Assembly: GCA_963664255.1 (NCBI GenBank) | Contig: OY760938.1 | Location: forward strand, 1,860,001 to 1,924,000 | DNA: 64,000 nt | Reading direction: 5' to 3' | From: G963663775 sp963664255 | GTDB lineage: Bacteria > Bacillota > Clostridia > Oscillospirales > Butyricicoccaceae | Shown: positions 56,989 through 64,000 of the stretch, piece by piece | Layout of the letters: each line of letters opens with the position of its first letter | How positions within the stretch are numbered: position 1 is the first letter of the stretch | Program-made: the position numbers and the translations under genes | Notes under the pieces: generated by a model | The model's input: the letters and a program-made list of their open reading frames with translations, nothing else | Databases searched by the model: none | What the model was told of the DNA's origin: nothing

Positions 56989-57867
56989 ATGGAAAAAATA
57001 CACATCATTGCCGATTCCACGGCGGACATCCCGCACCCTTTGTGCGAGCAGTATGGCATCGAAATCGTGCCTATTACCATCACCTGCGGCGCGCGCAGCT
57101 TTCGCGAATATTATGACATCACCCCACAGGAATATTGGAAGCTGATTGCCGAAAGTCCCACCATTCCCACCACCGCACAGGCAACGCCAAACGTGTTTTT
57201 GGAGGTCTATCGTGCTGCAAAGGCGCGCGGCGTGACCCATCTGCTGGGCGTGATGATGAATGCCAAGGGGTCGGGCACGTATGCTTCGGCGTGCATCGCG
57301 CGTGATTTATTTTATGAAGAACACGGCGAAGTCATGCAGATTACACTGTTCGATTCTGAGGTGTATACCTACATTTATGGGCGCGTTGTGGTGCACGCGG
57401 CGCAGATGCGCATGGATGGCGAAAGCTTTGCGGCGATTTGCGCTGTGGTGCACAGCCGACTGCTGCGCTCGGAGGCTATTTTGGGCGTGTACAGCCTCAA
57501 GCATCTGAAAAAAAGCGGGCGCATTTCGGGCGCGGCGGCGTTTGCAGGCGAAGCCTTGGGTCTGCGCCCCCTCAGCTTGATTGCGGCGGGTAAGGTCGAG
57601 GTCATCGACAAGGTGCGCGGCGATAAAAACGTGCCCAAGGGCGCGATTACACAGGTTAAACGCCGTGCAGTCATGCCCGCACAGCAAACCGCAGAGCTGC
57701 TGTATGCCGATTTGCCCCCTGCGGTGCTCGATGAAATCGAAGCCTTGCTGCTGGGAGAATGCGGTTTTGCGCGCGTAGAGCGGTATCCGATTGGCCCCGC
57801 TGTGGTGACAAATGTGGGTCCCAAAGCCTTCGCAATCGCCTATTATGCCGACCTGCGGCAGGAATGA
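56989..57867 (+). CDS. DegV-family fatty-acid-binding protein
   Basis: Start at ATG 56989 after AGAGGAG (TTG 56983 also possible); 292 residues. DegV pattern: HIIADSTADIPHPLCEQYGI and VPITITCGARSFREYYDIT at the N-terminus. PTTAQATPNVFLEVY lies in the fatty-acid cavity region, and LGVYSLKHLKKSGRIS is the conserved second-domain motif. DegV/FakB-type proteins carry fatty acids to the FakA kinase. No fakA gene is nearby, so exact role is open. Confidence 0.9.
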   Translation: MEKIHIIADSTADIPHPLCEQYGIEIVPITITCGARSFREYYDITPQEYWKLIAESPTIPTTAQATPNVFLEVYRAAKARGVTHLLGVMMNAKGSGTYASACIARDLFYEEHGEVMQITLFDSEVYTYIYGRVVVHAAQMRMDGESFAAICAVVHSRLLRSEAILGVYSLKHLKKSGRISGAAAFAGEALGLRPLSLIAAGKVEVIDKVRGDKNVPKGAITQVKRRAVMPAQQTAELLYADLPPAVLDEIEALLLGECGFARVERYPIGPAVVTNVGPKAFAIAYYADLRQE

Positions 57868-57921
57868 TTTTCAAAAAACCTGAAAATGCACTTTTTTTTC
57901 CGTCTTTTTTCAAATAATCTA

Positions 57922-57950
57922 TTGAAACATACCGCAAAACCAAGTATAAT
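57922..57950 (+). promoter_or_regulatory. Promoter of pgk
   Basis: TTGAAA (57922-57927), 17-bp spacer, TATAAT (57945-57950), 115 bp before the start codon. Confidence 0.85.
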
Positions 57951-58065
57951 CTTGATTTGGAAGTGGAAACCTATCCACACAAGTGAGGGGCATCCCTTTC
58001 CGGATATACCACAGAGGAAAAATGTATTGTGACAATTTTTGTTCCGAAAAGGAGTATCGTGATAT

Positions 58066-59256
58066 ATGAAGTACAATAAGAAAAGCGTAGAAGACATCGA
58101 CGTTTCCGGCAAGAAGGTATTGGTACGCTGCGACTTCAACGTGCCGCAGGATGACAGCGGCAGCATTACCGATGATAAGCGCATCGTGGCGGCACTCGAC
58201 ACCATCCGCTATCTGCTCAAGAACAACGCGGCAGTGATTCTGTGCTCGCATCTGGGTCGTCCGAAGGGTGAATTCAAGATGAAGTATTCCCTCGAGCCGA
58301 TTGCAAAGCGTCTGAGCGAGCTGCTTTCCATGCCCGTTGCCATGGCGGAGGACGTCATCGGCGACAGCGCAAAGAAGCTGGCATCTGACCTCAAGCCGGG
58401 CGAAGTGATGCTGCTGCAAAACGTGCGCTTCCACAAGGAAGAGGAAAAGAACGATGCAGCCTTCTCCAAGGAATTGGCTTCTATGGCAGAAATTTATGTC
58501 AACGATGCATTCGGTACGGCACACCGTGCACATGCTTCCACCGCAGGCGTGGCAGACTATCTGCCGGCAGTCAGCGGCTACCTCATCAACACCGAAATTT
58601 CCATCATGGGCAAGGCACTTGACGACCCGAAGCGTCCGTTTGTATCCATTCTGGGCGGCGCGAAGGTTTCTGACAAAATCGGCGTCATCAACAACCTGAT
58701 TAACAAGTGCGACAGCATCATTATCGGCGGCGGTATGGCGTATACCTTCGTCAAGGCGCAGGGCGGCAGCATCGGCACCTCTTTGTGCGAAGAAGATAAG
58801 CTGGATTTGGCACGTGAACTCATCGAAAAGGCAGCCGAAAAGGGCGTAAAGCTGCTGTTGCCGGTCGATGCACTGTGTGCAGACCATTTCGCAGCAGACG
58901 CAACCCCGGTGGCGTGCGATTCCGATAAAATTGCAGATGAAATGATGGGGCTGGACATCGGCGAAAAGAGCATTGCGATGTTCGCTGACGCGGTTAAGGA
59001 CGCAGGCACTGTGGTGTGGAACGGACCGATGGGCGTGTTTGAATTTGACGCGTTCGCAGTCGGCACCAAGGCAGTTGCCAAGGCAATCGCAGAATCCGGC
59101 GCGATTTCCATCATCGGCGGCGGTGACTCCGCAGCGGCTGTGGAAAAGCTGGGCTATGCAGACCAGATGAGCCACATCTCCACCGGCGGCGGCGCATCTC
59201 TGGAATTCCTCGAAGGTTTGGAGCTGCCGGGCATCGCTTGTCTGGAAGATAAGTAA
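58066..59256 (+). CDS. pgk: Phosphoglycerate kinase
   Basis: 396 residues, normal PGK length. N-terminal substrate motif VLVRCDFNVPQDDSG, basic-patch CSHLGRPKGEFKMKYSLEP, LQNVRFHKEEEKND, and VNDAFGTAHRAHAST. The C-terminal nucleotide domain has FVSILGGAKVSDKI, WNGPMGVFEFDAF and SIIGGGDSAAAVEKLG. Makes ATP from 1,3-bisphosphoglycerate. gapA is not adjacent in this window. RBS AAAAGGAG precedes the ATG. Confidence 0.98.
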   Translation: MKYNKKSVEDIDVSGKKVLVRCDFNVPQDDSGSITDDKRIVAALDTIRYLLKNNAAVILCSHLGRPKGEFKMKYSLEPIAKRLSELLSMPVAMAEDVIGDSAKKLASDLKPGEVMLLQNVRFHKEEEKNDAAFSKELASMAEIYVNDAFGTAHRAHASTAGVADYLPAVSGYLINTEISIMGKALDDPKRPFVSILGGAKVSDKIGVINNLINKCDSIIIGGGMAYTFVKAQGGSIGTSLCEEDKLDLARELIEKAAEKGVKLLLPVDALCADHFAADATPVACDSDKIADEMMGLDIGEKSIAMFADAVKDAGTVVWNGPMGVFEFDAFAVGTKAVAKAIAESGAISIIGGGDSAAAVEKLGYADQMSHISTGGGASLEFLEGLELPGIACLEDK

Positions 59257-59576
59257 TCCAGCGCGGGGCGGGTTGTGCCGCAGGGCACAGCTTTTGATAC
59301 ATTGCTTTTATAGAAAGGGGCAGTTTTTGCCCCTGCTATAGATTCAGAACCTGCATTCACAACGACAAACCGTCGTATTAGGGAAATCTTTTCTGCTATG
59401 CGGTGTTAAAAATTTTTGGAATACACCCAGTATTCCTGCATCTTTTCGCCTTGCCTAGCAAAAAATCTTCCCCTACTTCACCAGTTTACGTTTATGAATA
59501 CAGGCTCTAAAAAACATAAAATATATTTTTTCTTGACGAGAGTACATATCGTCCACCTATGAAAGGGGTAAAACCA
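59257..59576. other. 320-bp pgk-tpiA gap, mostly a MITE copy
   Basis: Contains a small hairpin gtgccgcagggcac with CTTTT (59275-59295), an aggggca/tgcccct hairpin without T-run (about 59317-59334), MITE copy C (59346-59508), and then an AT-rich tract with TTGACG (59534) before tpiA. No gene. Confidence 0.65.
59346..59508 (+). mobile_element. MITE-like element, copy C
   Basis: 163 bp, agaacctgcattcacaac to tgaatacaggctct, in the same orientation as copies A and B. It keeps ttttggaatacacccagtat and the TTGCCT/GCAAAAA region. TCA precedes and TAA follows, so the flanking duplication is imperfect. Confidence 0.85.
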
Positions 59577-60347
59577 ATGAACCGCAGATACCGCAAGACG
59601 ATTATTGCCGGAAACTGGAAGATGAACAAAACACCGAGCGAAGGCAAGGCATTGATTGAAGAAATGAAGCCGCTGCTTTCCAAGACCAAGTGGTGTGAAA
59701 TGGTGCTTTGCGTGCCGTTTACCGACATTCAGGCTGCTGTGAAGGCTGCAAAGGGCTCTAAGATTGCAATCGGTGCACAGAATATGCACTTTGAAAAGTC
59801 CGGCGCATTCACAGGCGAAGTTTCCGCTGATATGCTCCGTGAGCTGGGCGTGAAGTATGTCATCATCGGACACTCCGAGCGTCGCGAATATTTCGCAGAA
59901 ACCGACGAAACCTGCAACAAAAAGGTGTTGGCAGCGATTGAAAACGGTTTGCGTCCGATTCTGTGCTGCGGTGAATCCCTCGAGCAGCGCGAGCAGGGTG
60001 TCACCATGGACATCATCCGCACCCAGATTAAAATCGCGCTGAACGGTGTGGCGGCAGAGGACATCAAGAAGGTTGTTGTTGCATACGAACCCATCTGGGC
60101 AATCGGCACCGGCAAAACCGCAACCAGCGAGCAGGCAAACGAAGTATGTTCGCAGATTCGCGACTGCCTGCGCGAGCTGTATGGCGCACGCAATGCACGC
60201 GCTATCACCATCCAGTACGGCGGTTCCATGAACGCAAAGAATGCAAACGAGCTGCTGGGTCAGCCGGATGTAGACGGCGGTCTGATTGGCGGCGCATCTC
60301 TGAAGTCTGCAGACTTTGCAGCTATCGTAGAAGCGGCAAATCAGTAA
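59577..60347 (+). CDS. tpiA: Triose-phosphate isomerase
   Basis: Start at ATG 59577 after GAAAGGGG; 256 residues. TIM motifs: IIAGNWKMNKT (Asn, Lys), VIIGHSERREYF (catalytic His), VVAYEPIWAIGTGKTAT (catalytic Glu), and IQYGGSMNAKN with LIGGASLK for phosphate binding. Interconverts DHAP and glyceraldehyde 3-phosphate. Separated from pgk by a MITE, and from gpmI by a strong terminator. Confidence 0.98.
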   Translation: MNRRYRKTIIAGNWKMNKTPSEGKALIEEMKPLLSKTKWCEMVLCVPFTDIQAAVKAAKGSKIAIGAQNMHFEKSGAFTGEVSADMLRELGVKYVIIGHSERREYFAETDETCNKKVLAAIENGLRPILCCGESLEQREQGVTMDIIRTQIKIALNGVAAEDIKKVVVAYEPIWAIGTGKTATSEQANEVCSQIRDCLRELYGARNARAITIQYGGSMNAKNANELLGQPDVDGGLIGGASLKSADFAAIVEAANQ

Positions 60348-60425
60348 GCACAAAAGGGTTTCTGTCGTCCCTGTGCATATCGGCAAACCGTATGCACGTA
60401 AGACATCATCCGCGGGGAAACACGC

Positions 60426-60469
60426 AAGGGGGCGAAACAATGCCGGCGGCAGGCTTTCGCCCCCTTTTT
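60426..60469 (+). terminator. Terminator between tpiA and gpmI
   Basis: aagggggcgaaa (60426-60437) pairs with tttcgccccctt (60455-60466), followed by TTT. Confidence 0.9.
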
Positions 60470-60491
60470 AGGACTTAAGGGAGTTATCTGC

Positions 60492-62009
60492 ATGAATAAA
60501 AAGCCACTTGCACTGATTATTATGGATGGCTGGGGCGAGCGCAGCGACAAGTGCGGCAACGCCATTTTGGCTGCCAAAACACCGCAGCTGGACAGGATTT
60601 ATAAACAAAATCCAACCACCTTTTTGGGTGCATCCGGCATGGATGTCGGCTTGCCGGACGGACAAATGGGCAACTCAGAGGTGGGACACACGAACATGGG
60701 CGCGGGACGCATCGTCTATCAGGAGTTGACCCGCATCACAAAGTCCATCGGAGATGGGGATTTCTTTGCCAATGAAGCCCTGCTTGCCGCTGTGCAAAAC
60801 TGCAAGCAAAATGACAGCACCCTGCATATTTTCGGCTTGCTGTCCGACGGCGGCGTGCACAGCCATCTCACACATATGTTCGCGCTGCTTGCGCTTGCCA
60901 AGCGTGAAGGCTTGTGGAAGGTTTGCTTCCACTGCTTCATGGACGGACGCGATACCCCGCCGGAATCTGGTTTGGGCTATATAAAGCAGCTGCAGGCGAA
61001 GATTGACGAGGTTGGCGTGGGCTGCATCTCCACCATTGAAGGACGCTATTTTGCCATGGACCGCGACAAGCGTTGGGACCGTGTGCAAAAGGCATATGAT
61101 GCCATCGTTTGCGGCAAGGCAGAAGCGACAAACAGCGACCCGGTTGCTGTGATGGCGGATTCCTACAAGGCGGGCGTGACCGATGAATTCATCGTGCCGA
61201 CCATCGTCACAGAGGGCGGCAATGTCCGCAATGGTGACAGCGTGATTTTCGCAAACTTCCGTCCTGACCGTGCCCGCGAAATCACTCGCGCAGTGGTTGA
61301 CCCTGCGTTTGATGGCTTTGCACGCGAGGCGGTTTCTGTGCACTATGTCTGCATGACCCAGTATGACGAAACCATGCCCAACGTGCAGGTGGCATATAAG
61401 CCGACCTCTCTCAAGCATACCTTTGGAGAGTATATCTCCGACAAGGGGCTCACCCAGCTGCGCATCGCAGAAACCGAAAAGTATGCGCACGTGACCTTCT
61501 TCTTCAACGGCGGTGTGGAGCAGGAATACAAAAATGAGGACCGTGCCCTCGTTAAATCTCCGGATGTGGCAACCTATGACCTCAAGCCGGAAATGAGCGC
61601 GCTGGAAGTCACCGAAGAGGCGGTCAAACGCATCGAATCCGGCAAATATGACGTGGTGATTTTGAATTTTGCAAACTGCGACATGGTCGGACATACCGGC
61701 ATCTTTGATGCGGCGGTGAAAGCGGTGGAAACCGTGGATGCCTGCGTGGGCAAGGTGGTGGACGCCATCGTCAAAGCAGGCGGTGTGGCAATGATTACCG
61801 CTGACCATGGCAATGCTGACCAGATGCTGGAAGAGGACTGCAAAACCCCATTCACCGCGCACACCACAAACCCCGTGCCGTTCACCATTGTCGGCAAGGA
61901 CTGCAAGCTGCACACAGGCGTGCTGGCAGACATCGCACCGACCATGCTGGAGGTGTTGGGACTGCCCCAACCGACAGAAATGACGGGCAAAACGTTGATT
62001 ATCCATTGA
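60492..62009 (+). CDS. gpmI: 2,3-bisphosphoglycerate-independent phosphoglycerate mutase
   Basis: 505 residues. Alkaline-phosphatase-fold GpmI motifs: LIIMDGWGERSDKCGNAI (metal Asp), LPDGQMGNSEVGHTNMGAG (phosphorylated Ser), HCFMDGRDTPP, NFRPDRAREITRA, and the second metal site ITADHGNADQM with CDMVGHTG. Converts 3-phosphoglycerate to 2-phosphoglycerate and is Mn2+-dependent. Followed 38 bp later by eno. Confidence 0.98.
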   Translation: MNKKPLALIIMDGWGERSDKCGNAILAAKTPQLDRIYKQNPTTFLGASGMDVGLPDGQMGNSEVGHTNMGAGRIVYQELTRITKSIGDGDFFANEALLAAVQNCKQNDSTLHIFGLLSDGGVHSHLTHMFALLALAKREGLWKVCFHCFMDGRDTPPESGLGYIKQLQAKIDEVGVGCISTIEGRYFAMDRDKRWDRVQKAYDAIVCGKAEATNSDPVAVMADSYKAGVTDEFIVPTIVTEGGNVRNGDSVIFANFRPDRAREITRAVVDPAFDGFAREAVSVHYVCMTQYDETMPNVQVAYKPTSLKHTFGEYISDKGLTQLRIAETEKYAHVTFFFNGGVEQEYKNEDRALVKSPDVATYDLKPEMSALEVTEEAVKRIESGKYDVVILNFANCDMVGHTGIFDAAVKAVETVDACVGKVVDAIVKAGGVAMITADHGNADQMLEEDCKTPFTAHTTNPVPFTIVGKDCKLHTGVLADIAPTMLEVLGLPQPTEMTGKTLIIH

Positions 62010-62047
62010 CAATTCAAATATTTTATATAAAAAGGAGATAATTTTTT

Positions 62048-63358
62048 ATGAAGGGTTACATTGAAATCATTGACATCGTAGGCCGCGAAATTATGGACTC
62101 CCGCGGAAATCCGACCGTGGAAGTGGACGTATATGTGGAGGGCGACACCGGCTCTTACATGGGTCGTGCAGGCGTACCGTCTGGCGCATCCACCGGTATT
62201 TTTGAGGCTTGCGAGCTGCGTGACGGCGACAAGGAACGCTATCTGGGCAAGGGCGTGCTCAAGGCTGTTGATGCAGTCAATGGTGAAATTGCAGAAGCCC
62301 TCATCGGCATGAACGTGCTCAATCAGGTCGAAATCGACAAGACCATGATTGAACTGGACGGCACCCCGAACAAGACCCGTCTGGGCGCAAATGCGATTTT
62401 GGGCGTTTCTCTGGCTTGCGCACGTGCAGCTGCTGAAGCACTCGGTATGCCGCTGTATACCTACATCGGCGGCGTAAACGGCAAGACCCTGCCGGTGCCG
62501 ATGATGAACATCCTAAACGGCGGCGCACACGCAACCAACAACGTGGAAATTCAGGAATTCATGATTATGCCGATTTCTGCACCTACCTTCCGCGAAGCAC
62601 TGCGTATGTGCGCAGAAGTGTTCCACACCCTCAAGGGCACGCTGAAGGCAAATGGCACTCCGGCAGCTGGCGTGGGCGACGAAGGCGGCTATGCACCGAA
62701 CCTCAAGCGCGACGAAGATGCACTCAAGGTTATCGTGCAGGCGATTGAAGACGCAGGCTTCAAGCCGGGCGAGGATTTCATGATTGCCATCGATGCAGCT
62801 TCCTCTGAATGGTGGAACGAAGAAGAGAAGTGCTATCTGCAGCCGAAATCCGGCAAGAAGATGACCCAGCAGCAGCTTGTTAAGATGTGGAAGGGCTTCG
62901 CAGAGAAGTATCCGATTATCTCCCTCGAAGACGGCATGGCTGAAGAAGATTGGGAAGGCTGGGAAATGCTGACCAAGGCACTCGGCGACAAGATGCAGCT
63001 GGTCGGCGATGATTTGTTTGTAACCAACACCACCCGCCTGAAGAAGGGCATTGATATGGATGTTGCAAACTCCATCCTCATCAAGGTGAACCAGATTGGC
63101 TCTTTGACGGAAACCCTCGATGCAATCCAGATGGCAAACCGTGCAGGCTATACCGCGGTTATCTCGCACCGTTCCGGTGAAACCGATGACACCACCATTG
63201 CAGATTTGGCAGTGGCGCTCAATGCAGGTCAGATTAAGACCGGTGCACCGAGCCGTATCGACCGCGTTGCGAAGTACAATCAGCTGCTCCGCATCGAAGA
63301 AGAACTGGACACCGTGGCACAGTACCTCGGCCGTGACGCATTCTTCAACGTCAAGTAA
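62048..63358 (+). CDS. eno: Enolase
   Basis: 436 residues. Motifs: REIMDSRGNPTVEVDV, GRAGVPSGASTGIFEA, NILNGGAHATNNVEIQEF, GDEGGYAPNL, the metal ligands and catalytic residues in IDAASSEWW, SLEDGMAEEDWEGW, GDDLFVTN and the signature LIKVNQIGSLTETLDA. Converts 2-phosphoglycerate to phosphoenolpyruvate. RBS AAAAGGAG. Forms the end of the glycolysis block. Confidence 0.98.
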   Translation: MKGYIEIIDIVGREIMDSRGNPTVEVDVYVEGDTGSYMGRAGVPSGASTGIFEACELRDGDKERYLGKGVLKAVDAVNGEIAEALIGMNVLNQVEIDKTMIELDGTPNKTRLGANAILGVSLACARAAAEALGMPLYTYIGGVNGKTLPVPMMNILNGGAHATNNVEIQEFMIMPISAPTFREALRMCAEVFHTLKGTLKANGTPAAGVGDEGGYAPNLKRDEDALKVIVQAIEDAGFKPGEDFMIAIDAASSEWWNEEEKCYLQPKSGKKMTQQQLVKMWKGFAEKYPIISLEDGMAEEDWEGWEMLTKALGDKMQLVGDDLFVTNTTRLKKGIDMDVANSILIKVNQIGSLTETLDAIQMANRAGYTAVISHRSGETDDTTIADLAVALNAGQIKTGAPSRIDRVAKYNQLLRIEEELDTVAQYLGRDAFFNVK

Positions 63359-63380
63359 AATTTTATCCCAAATGGCAACC

Positions 63381-63410
63381 AAATCCGGCTCGAAAGAGTC
63401 GGATTTTTTT
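63381..63410 (+). terminator. Terminator of eno
   Basis: aaatccggctc GAAA gagtcggattt stem-loop with a tetraloop, followed by TTTTT. Confidence 0.92.
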
Positions 63411-63440
63411 GTGCAGATGCTGTATTTGCAGGCGTGGCTG

Positions 63441-63449
63441 TGTTATAAT
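63441..63449 (+). promoter_or_regulatory. Extended -10 promoter for the last gene
   Basis: TGTTATAAT (63441-63449) without a clear -35. The leader to 63547 contains ggagggc/gcgccctcc (about 63494-63513), a stem just before the RBS. Confidence 0.5.
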
Positions 63450-63546
63450 AAGGCAGACTATAACCACAAAAAAAACCCTCGCCGATGGGGGAGGAGGGCA
63501 GATGCGCCCTCCAAATTTGTACAGATAAGAAACGGAGATGGACTGC

Positions 63547-64000
63547 ATGGCGCAGAAAAAACCCGCATGGCATAACCTCTATCAGAAAAATGAACCTCCC
63601 ACAGAGCATCCGCTGATACGTGTGGGCGGGCTGAAATCCGAGCTGGAAAAAGAATGGGATGCCGAGCAGAAGCGGATAGCGCAAAAAAAACGCCACAAAA
63701 AACGCCGCCGCAAAACAGGCACAGGCTATACCGTGCTTGCAACCCTGCTGACCGTGGTGCTGATTGGCGGGTTGGTTGCCATGAGCACGGTGCAGACCCT
63801 GCACGTGCAGGCACAGAGCAAAAGCCTTGCCGCATATACCGCACAGATTGCGGATTTGCAAACCCAAGTCAGCGATTTGGAGCAGGAAAAGCAGAATTTG
63901 ACCGAGGAAAACGAAGCGTTGCAGGCGCAGGGCTTGGTCACCGCAGCGGGAACAGGCGGCGAGGAAAGCTTTGATTATCAGCAGATGTATCCGGATTTGC
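63547..64000 (+). CDS. Membrane-anchored coiled-coil protein, possibly a polysaccharide deacetylase (3' truncated)
   Basis: ATG 63547 after ACGGAGATGG; the frame runs off the window after 151 residues. A basic cytoplasmic N-terminus (KKRHKKRRRKTG) precedes one transmembrane helix (YTVLATLLTVVLIGGLVAM). An extracytoplasmic coiled coil follows (LQTQVSDLEQEKQNLTEENEALQ), then FDYQQMYPDL. That ending resembles the entry to catalytic domains of exported polysaccharide deacetylases, but the domain itself lies outside the window. Cell-wall function is therefore a guess. Confidence 0.6.
   Translation, partial: MAQKKPAWHNLYQKNEPPTEHPLIRVGGLKSELEKEWDAEQKRIAQKKRHKKRRRKTGTGYTVLATLLTVVLIGGLVAMSTVQTLHVQAQSKSLAAYTAQIADLQTQVSDLEQEKQNLTEENEALQAQGLVTAAGTGGEESFDYQQMYPDL

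Noticed and set aside
60675..62012. Leftward 445-codon frame over gpmI, and similar frames over pgk (57919-59175) and the surface protease (45513-46811)
   Set aside because: All are antisense shadows of well-conserved enzymes.
63468..63500. Leftward terminator-like hairpin (ccctc/gaggg with T-run on the minus strand) in the last gene's leader
   Set aside because: There is no leftward gene for it to serve, so I do not call it a functional terminator.

Overview
The window is chromosomal DNA of a fairly GC-rich, low-oxygen Firmicute of the class Clostridia. The Oscillospirales (Butyricicoccus/Agathobaculum-like) are my best guess, which is inference and not proven. Reasons: strong AGGAGG-type ribosome binding sites, the rimP-nusA-ylxR-ylxQ-infB-rbfA-nrnA-truB-ribF order, chemoreceptors ending in DKY, a preQ1-I riboswitch in front of a QueL/YhhQ-type queuosine salvage pair, and a PBSX/SPP1-style prophage.

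Layout. 1-2.58 kb is the end of an integrated element (hicAB toxin-antitoxin, large serine recombinase) abutting an intact initiator tRNA-fMet gene. 2.9-17.8 kb is a signalling block: three methyl-accepting chemotaxis proteins, a YgjP-like metallopeptidase, a GGDEF diguanylate cyclase, a membrane GGDEF-EAL protein, and the sbcDC nuclease pair. 17.8-21.4 kb is a six-gene arsenic operon with a built-in thiol-redox module (arsR, ArsP-type permease, thioredoxin, CcdA, Cys-rich thioredoxin, arsC) and two matching ArsR-type palindromes. 21.4-40.2 kb is a compact siphovirus-type prophage: repressor, 100-bp tandem repeats, small HTH regulator, Rad50-like ATPase, replication protein, sigma-like late regulator, terminase, portal, scaffold, capsid, connectors, tail and lysis genes. 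I find no integrase, the repressor lacks both S24-peptidase catalytic residues, and a MITE sits in its control region. 40.2-47.8 kb holds an AraC regulator divergent from a MATE exporter, a lipoprotein, two tiny membrane ORFs, the preQ1-riboswitch-controlled queuosine salvage pair, a surface serine protease, and a candidate small RNA. 47.8-56.1 kb is the leftward nusA/infB translation operon. 56.3-63.4 kb carries trmL, a DegV protein and lower-glycolysis genes pgk, tpiA, gpmI and eno. The window ends inside a membrane-anchored coiled-coil protein.

A ~163-bp terminal-inverted-repeat element (MITE-like) occurs three times: in the prophage control region, directly on the trmL stop codon, and between pgk and tpiA. 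The points that deserve a second look are the prophage control region (repeat array plus catalytically dead repressor plus MITE), the redox-coupled arsenic operon, the recombinase gene that finishes inside the tRNA, and the promoter-to-terminator transcript unit at 47.57-47.77 kb with no convincing ORF.
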